This document shows, piece after piece, positions 14,300-17,699 of a DNA stretch of 17,699 nt. The DNA comes from an uncultured Ruminococcus sp. (lineage in GTDB: Bacteria > Bacillota > Clostridia > Oscillospirales > Ruminococcaceae), in the NCBI GenBank assembly GCA_947589205.1, contig CANQCJ010000017.1:1-17699 (forward strand), read 5' to 3'. Both the position numbers and the translations under genes were made by a program. Within the stretch, counting starts at the first letter, position 1. The number at the start of each line of letters is the position of its first letter. The notes beneath the pieces were generated by a model. The model searched no databases and was not told where the DNA came from. It was given only the letters and a program-made list of their open reading frames with translations.

Positions 14300-15134
14300 A
14301 GAGCTGTATAAAAATTACGGAAAAAAGCAGGTGCTGAGCGGGATAACCTGCGAATTTTCTACCGGCATAAATGCGCTGTTAGGTCCAAACGGCGCGGGTA
14401 AAACTACGATAATGAACTGCATATCCGGAGCTGTGCCGAAAAGCGGCGGAGATGTTAAATATAACGGCGAGGACGTTTTCAAAATGGGTGAGGATTACCG
14501 CGCGATATTGAGCTATCAGTTTCAATATCAGCCTTTTTATCCGAGCTATACGACGAATGAATTTCTTGGATTTATATGCCTTTTAAAAGGCATTGAAAAG
14601 GAAAAAATAAGTGAAGAAATTTCAAACGCACTCGGACTTGTCAACCTTTCTGACAGAGCAAACGACAAGATACGCTCATTCTCCGGCGGCATGAAGCAGC
14701 GTCTTGCAATTGCGCAGACTATCATCGGCTCGCCCAAAATATTGATATTTGACGAGCCTTCAGCGGGACTTGATCCGTTTGAACGCGAGCAATTCAAACG
14801 CATAATGGTCAAGCTCAAAGAAAAAAGCATAATAATAATTTCCACGCACATAGTTTCCGATATAGACACCATCTGCGACAGGCTTGTTATCCTAAATAAA
14901 GGTTCTGTCATCGCAAACGATACGCCCGAGGAGCTTTGCAAAAAAATTGACGGAATGATCTGGGAGATACCAAAAGAGGACGTGAAAAATTTTGACTATG
15001 ACAGGATATATTTTGAGGACACAAAATCCAAGACCGTCAGCGTTTCAAAGCCGACAGAGCACGCGGCTTTAAGCAGTCCTACGCTTAACGATCTGTATTT
15101 TTGCGGTCAGCAGTTCAGCGAAATTTTTAGGTGA
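14280..15134 (+). CDS. ABC-2 type exporter ATPase
   Basis: This is the ATP-binding subunit of the exporter formed with the next two genes. The 284-residue product has Walker A GPNGAGKT (35-42), a Gln-rich Q-loop area (SYQFQYQP, 79-86), the signature FSGGM (134-138), Walker B ILIFDEP (154-160), SAGLDP, and H190 in STH. These are features of the NatA/CcmA-like group that drives ABC-2 permeases in antibiotic and bacteriocin export or immunity. The C-terminal 60 residues after the nucleotide-binding domain are an accessory tail. The start at 14280 has GGAGG (14267-14271) and lies inside the previous gene, overlapping by 20 bases, so translation is coupled. Confidence 0.95.
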   Translation: MDRLSIEELYKNYGKKQVLSGITCEFSTGINALLGPNGAGKTTIMNCISGAVPKSGGDVKYNGEDVFKMGEDYRAILSYQFQYQPFYPSYTTNEFLGFICLLKGIEKEKISEEISNALGLVNLSDRANDKIRSFSGGMKQRLAIAQTIIGSPKILIFDEPSAGLDPFEREQFKRIMVKLKEKSIIIISTHIVSDIDTICDRLVILNKGSVIANDTPEELCKKIDGMIWEIPKEDVKNFDYDRIYFEDTKSKTVSVSKPTEHAALSSPTLNDLYFCGQQFSEIFR

Positions 15135-15139
15135 GCATT

Positions 15140-16345
15140 ATGAAAATTTTTAAATTTATGCTTAAAAAGAATATGCCGCAAACCCTTGTGATCTCAATAG
15201 CTTTCGCACTTTTCTCGGTGATATTTTTTTCAAATTCATGCAGTGATATTTTTAAAAATACAGAATATAAAAATGCGTTTGAAAACGCTTCAAAGCAGAA
15301 AAAACCGTATGAATATCTCACAAAAAATATCACAGATATACAACAAAAAAGCTCTGCTGCGGCTCAAAAAGCTAACGATTACATAGCCGCGCATCAGACG
15401 GAGCAGAAACCGATAGTTGTGCTTCCGAACGAGATCGTAGACGAGCTTCTTGAAAACGGTCAGGGCGGTAATTTGGGGCAGGGAAGTGCGCAGGTATATC
15501 TGCTTTTGCAAACTCAGCTTAAAGCGCAGTGCAGTTATTTGCAGCTTATCGAGGAGAGAAGCAGGGGTTATTCGAGAAATGTCCGCAGGGGAGTGAAGGA
15601 CAAATATTCGCTTGAGCTTAGTGAAAAATTGATAAATGATTATCAAAAAATTCTCGATAAAAATGTAACTAAAATAACCGACACCCGCGCGGCTGACGCG
15701 CTCAACGATTATCTTCACGATGAATTTCTTACAGCAGTCGGAGTATACGCGCTGTTGTTTCATATTTTTTCATCGGAGATACAAACAAAACGCTTTTCAA
15801 GCTTTTCATTAACTAAGACCGGCGCGAGAAAATTTTCAAAAAATAAAATGCTTTCGGGATATACGGCAGTACTTATTTTCCTTGTGATTACATATGCTTC
15901 GCTGTTTTTTGCAATGATAATAAAAAGCAGCGGAAAAGAAATTTTATCTATGCCGTTGCAATATCTGAACGGTTTTGAGCTAAGCTCGGAGAATATAAAT
16001 ATAGGCGAATATTTTCTTATTCTTTTTGCATTTAAAACGCTGTACCTGCTTGCTTCGGCTTCTATCATAATGCTTATTTCTTTTGTTTCAAAAAGAATAA
16101 TTATTTCCGGGATCTTTTCGCTGATACCTGTTTTTCTGCCGAATATTTTTGAGATCCTTAATTTAAAAAATGCGTTTGCACCTATTTTTAAATGTGATAT
16201 TGCGGCTATGATGAACGATATAAATTACATAAATATTTCAGATATGCCGATAAAAATTTATTTTATTTTTATTTTAGCGATGATGATTTTAACCGTATTT
16301 TTCTCGGCGGCAGTGTATCTTATCTCCGGAAAGAGGGGTGTTTGA
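15140..16345 (+). CDS. ABC-2 type transporter permease, first subunit
   Basis: The 401-residue membrane protein has an N-terminal membrane segment (about 15-32), then an extracytoplasmic region of about 165 residues that is rich in charged residues and likely helical (KNTEYKNAFENASKQKK to NDYLHDEF). Several C-terminal segments follow (about 197-212, 240-262, 290-317, 319-338, 372-396). One segment plus a large outer loop plus a bundle is seen in ABC-2 permeases of peptide and antibiotic transporters. The start at 15140 is preferred because AGGTGA (15129-15134) lies 5 bases upstream; a GTG at 15131 has no ribosome binding site. It follows the ATPase stop by 5 bases and is 1 base before the second permease. 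Confidence 0.8.
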   Translation: MKIFKFMLKKNMPQTLVISIAFALFSVIFFSNSCSDIFKNTEYKNAFENASKQKKPYEYLTKNITDIQQKSSAAAQKANDYIAAHQTEQKPIVVLPNEIVDELLENGQGGNLGQGSAQVYLLLQTQLKAQCSYLQLIEERSRGYSRNVRRGVKDKYSLELSEKLINDYQKILDKNVTKITDTRAADALNDYLHDEFLTAVGVYALLFHIFSSEIQTKRFSSFSLTKTGARKFSKNKMLSGYTAVLIFLVITYASLFFAMIIKSSGKEILSMPLQYLNGFELSSENINIGEYFLILFAFKTLYLLASASIIMLISFVSKRIIISGIFSLIPVFLPNIFEILNLKNAFAPIFKCDIAAMMNDINYINISDMPIKIYFIFILAMMILTVFFSAAVYLISGKRGV

Positions 16346-16346
16346 T

Positions 16347-17393
16347 GTGTTTTGCTATCAATTCAAACGTCTTTTCGGAAAATATTTTTTTGCGGTCTTG
16401 ATATTTATTTTTGTTTGCTTTATTTCAAAAATATATATTTTAAATTCATTTGAAAATGACGAAAATTATTTTTATCTTGATAAAAAAACATCGGAATATT
16501 ACGACCGTTTAGTCGAGCTTTCGGAAGGCATGACGCTTGAAGAATGCTGTAAATTTATCAATAATTATCAGCTTGAAAATTCGGAAAAGCTTGATAAAGC
16601 GCAAAGAAATGCGGTCAGCCGTTATCGCAGCGATCTTCAAAATCTTATTGCAAAAAAAGGCGAGATAGATTATTGCAGGACTGGCAGCGGGATAGTAAGT
16701 CCGCTGATCTCGGACGATGTGAAAAGCATTCCGGAGCTTTTGAAAAAGCTTGATACTCCGACAGTTGTAAATCCGCAGCATTTTTTGAAATTTTTAAAGC
16801 TTCAAAGCGGAGATATTTTTGTGATTTTTTTGCTTATAATGGTCGGATTTTCGGCGGCTGACGACTATGAAAAGCGCATGAATATTGCGGTGGATATTTC
16901 AAAAAATTCTAAAAGCTTTTATAAAAATCAAGAGATCATTTTTTTGATAATGATTTTTGTTTTTTTCACTTTAAATTTTATTATTGATCTGCTGCTTACC
17001 GGAAATTTTAACGCTGGCGGTTATAAAAATGCGACTATCCAAAGCGCGTTCAATGTAAGATCTGATGTGACGATCATTCAAACGATCATTTGGCTCTATT
17101 TTACGCGGCTTTTTGCGGTAATTATCAGCTATCAGAGCTTTATGATAATTGCGAAAAAAGCTTGCTCGGTAAAAATGTATATGATATTTGCTTTTGGTTT
17201 GATTTTTCTGATGTCCTCGGCGGCGGTGTACCTGCCGTTTTTGTCACCGTATTTGTTTTCGGCGGTCGGTGACAAGACAGATATGATTTCGAATATTGAT
17301 TACATAAAAAATTTTGGTATAAGCGAAATGAGCGTTTCGGCTGCGGCGTATTTAATTTTGATTTGCGGGCTTGGAATCTTCAGGCGGCGTTAG
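16347..17393 (+). CDS. ABC-2 type transporter permease, second subunit
   Basis: The 348-residue product repeats the plan of the preceding permease: an N-terminal membrane segment (about 13-32), an outer loop of about 120 residues with helical charged sequence (KKTSEYYDRLVELSEGM), and about five further segments (about 156-170, 197-217, 243-268, 276-297, 330-345), ending RRR. The two probably form a heterodimer. I chose the GTG at 16347 because GGGGTG (16335-16340) lies 6 bases upstream and the gene then starts one base after the preceding stop; a GTG at 16338, adding three residues, is inside that ribosome binding site. The sequence is very AT-rich. No terminator was seen; the end abuts a transposon relic. 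Confidence 0.78.
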   Translation: MFCYQFKRLFGKYFFAVLIFIFVCFISKIYILNSFENDENYFYLDKKTSEYYDRLVELSEGMTLEECCKFINNYQLENSEKLDKAQRNAVSRYRSDLQNLIAKKGEIDYCRTGSGIVSPLISDDVKSIPELLKKLDTPTVVNPQHFLKFLKLQSGDIFVIFLLIMVGFSAADDYEKRMNIAVDISKNSKSFYKNQEIIFLIMIFVFFTLNFIIDLLLTGNFNAGGYKNATIQSAFNVRSDVTIIQTIIWLYFTRLFAVIISYQSFMIIAKKACSVKMYMIFAFGLIFLMSSAAVYLPFLSPYLFSAVGDKTDMISNIDYIKNFGISEMSVSAAAYLILICGLGIFRRR

Positions 17394-17405
17394 ACAGCGT
17401 GGTTT

Positions 17406-17604
17406 GTTATACTGTATTTATATTTCTGCATGATGTGTACCGCATTGCGTACGCTCCCGTGCTTGTCATTAAGGATATTTGTTGACGCAACCACTGCAAG
17501 TAGAAGTATGACTGCTTGCAAAAAATTCAGCCAAAGGTTTTAGCACACATTACCTTTGTCATTTCATTAGGATAAGCTCTGAATTTAAAGGCTTTATTTG
17601 GCAT
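17406..17604 (-). pseudogene. Internally deleted relic of an IS200/IS605-type tnpB gene
   Basis: TnpB is the RNA-guided nuclease found in IS200/IS605-type transposons. On the minus strand an ATG at 17604 starts MPNKAFKFRAYPNEMTKV and MCAKTFG, then a stop at 17527-17529. KAFKFRAYPN and AKTFG match the TnpB N-terminus. Directly after, one frame over, 17528 onward reads EFFASSHTSTCSGCVNKYP, two stops, then QARERTQCGTHH and AEI-stop-IQYN. This is the C-terminal zinc ribbon (CSxC...CGTHHDRDIN). The central part, with the catalytic residues, is therefore missing, and at least three stops and a frame change remain, so the gene cannot be functional. It closes the AT-rich accessory block. Confidence 0.85.
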
Positions 17605-17699
17605 TACGTTTACTCTTTTTTTGCGCTTACGCCTGTCTGTTCCTGCGTTTTGATATACTTACGAATTGTTTATAAATTATTGCAATTCTCCCATCTCTA
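17605..17699. other. Short gene-free edge beyond the tnpB relic
   Basis: I see no gene, hairpin with T-run or clear promoter here. It is probably the upstream flank of the transposon relic, perhaps including its left end, but no IS200/IS605 terminal palindrome could be identified. Confidence 0.3.

Noticed and set aside
1..17699. CRISPR array, tRNA or rRNA genes
   Set aside because: No regularly spaced repeats of suitable length and no tRNA- or rRNA-like sequence were seen on either strand.

Overview
The window looks like the chromosome of an endospore-forming, low-to-mid-GC Firmicute of the class Clostridia, plausibly an Oscillospiraceae/Ruminococcus-type gut anaerobe. The evidence is a germination protease (gpr), a SipL-type DUF3794+LysM protein, which is a clostridial partner of SpoIVA, and spoIVA itself. 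It also has near-consensus sigma-A promoters, strong AGGAGG ribosome binding sites and many intrinsic terminators. The genus is inference; no rRNA is present.

Layout. (1) Positions 1-2085, core: ribulose-phosphate 3-epimerase (rpe) and ribosomal protein S20 (rpsT) on the minus strand, each with its own sigma-A promoter, and gpr divergent on the plus strand. (2) 2086-3823: a single lipoprotein solute-binding protein with no permease beside it, behind a strong promoter with LacI-family-like operators, closed by a strong terminator. (3) 3839-6990: a sporulation operon sipL-spoIVA, preceded by a good match to a mother-cell sigma-E promoter and ended by a terminator. (4) 6994-7197: a self-contained small transcription unit (TTGACA-17-TATAAT promoter, ribosome binding site, 8-codon ORF, hairpins, terminator). 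(5) 7229-9334: a LytTR response regulator and a GHKL sensor kinase (AgrA/AgrC-like architecture), overlapping by 4 bases. (6) 9373-12867: a LytTR-type direct repeat, two tandem promoters and a three-gene ABC transporter with two FtsX/MacB-like permeases and a LolD/MacB-like ATPase. (7) 12931-17393: a second operon with a membrane-anchored beta-propeller-like protein, an ABC-2 type ATPase and two ABC-2 type permeases with large extracytoplasmic loops. (8) 17394-17699: an internally deleted relic of an IS200/IS605-type tnpB gene on the minus strand.

The left part (to about 6990) is GC-richer and uses GC-ending codons. Regions 4-7 are clearly AT-richer (ATA, AAA and TTT are frequent) and end at a transposon relic, so they look like an accessory island placed after spoIVA. 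The simplest working model is that the sensor kinase detects an extracellular peptide or envelope stress, and the LytTR regulator binds the direct repeat at 9373-9407 and turns on the FtsX-type transporter. The second, separately promoted ABC-2 transporter with its anchored propeller protein would take part in the same export, immunity or detoxification response. No agrB/agrD, bacteriocin modification gene, tRNA, rRNA or CRISPR array was found.
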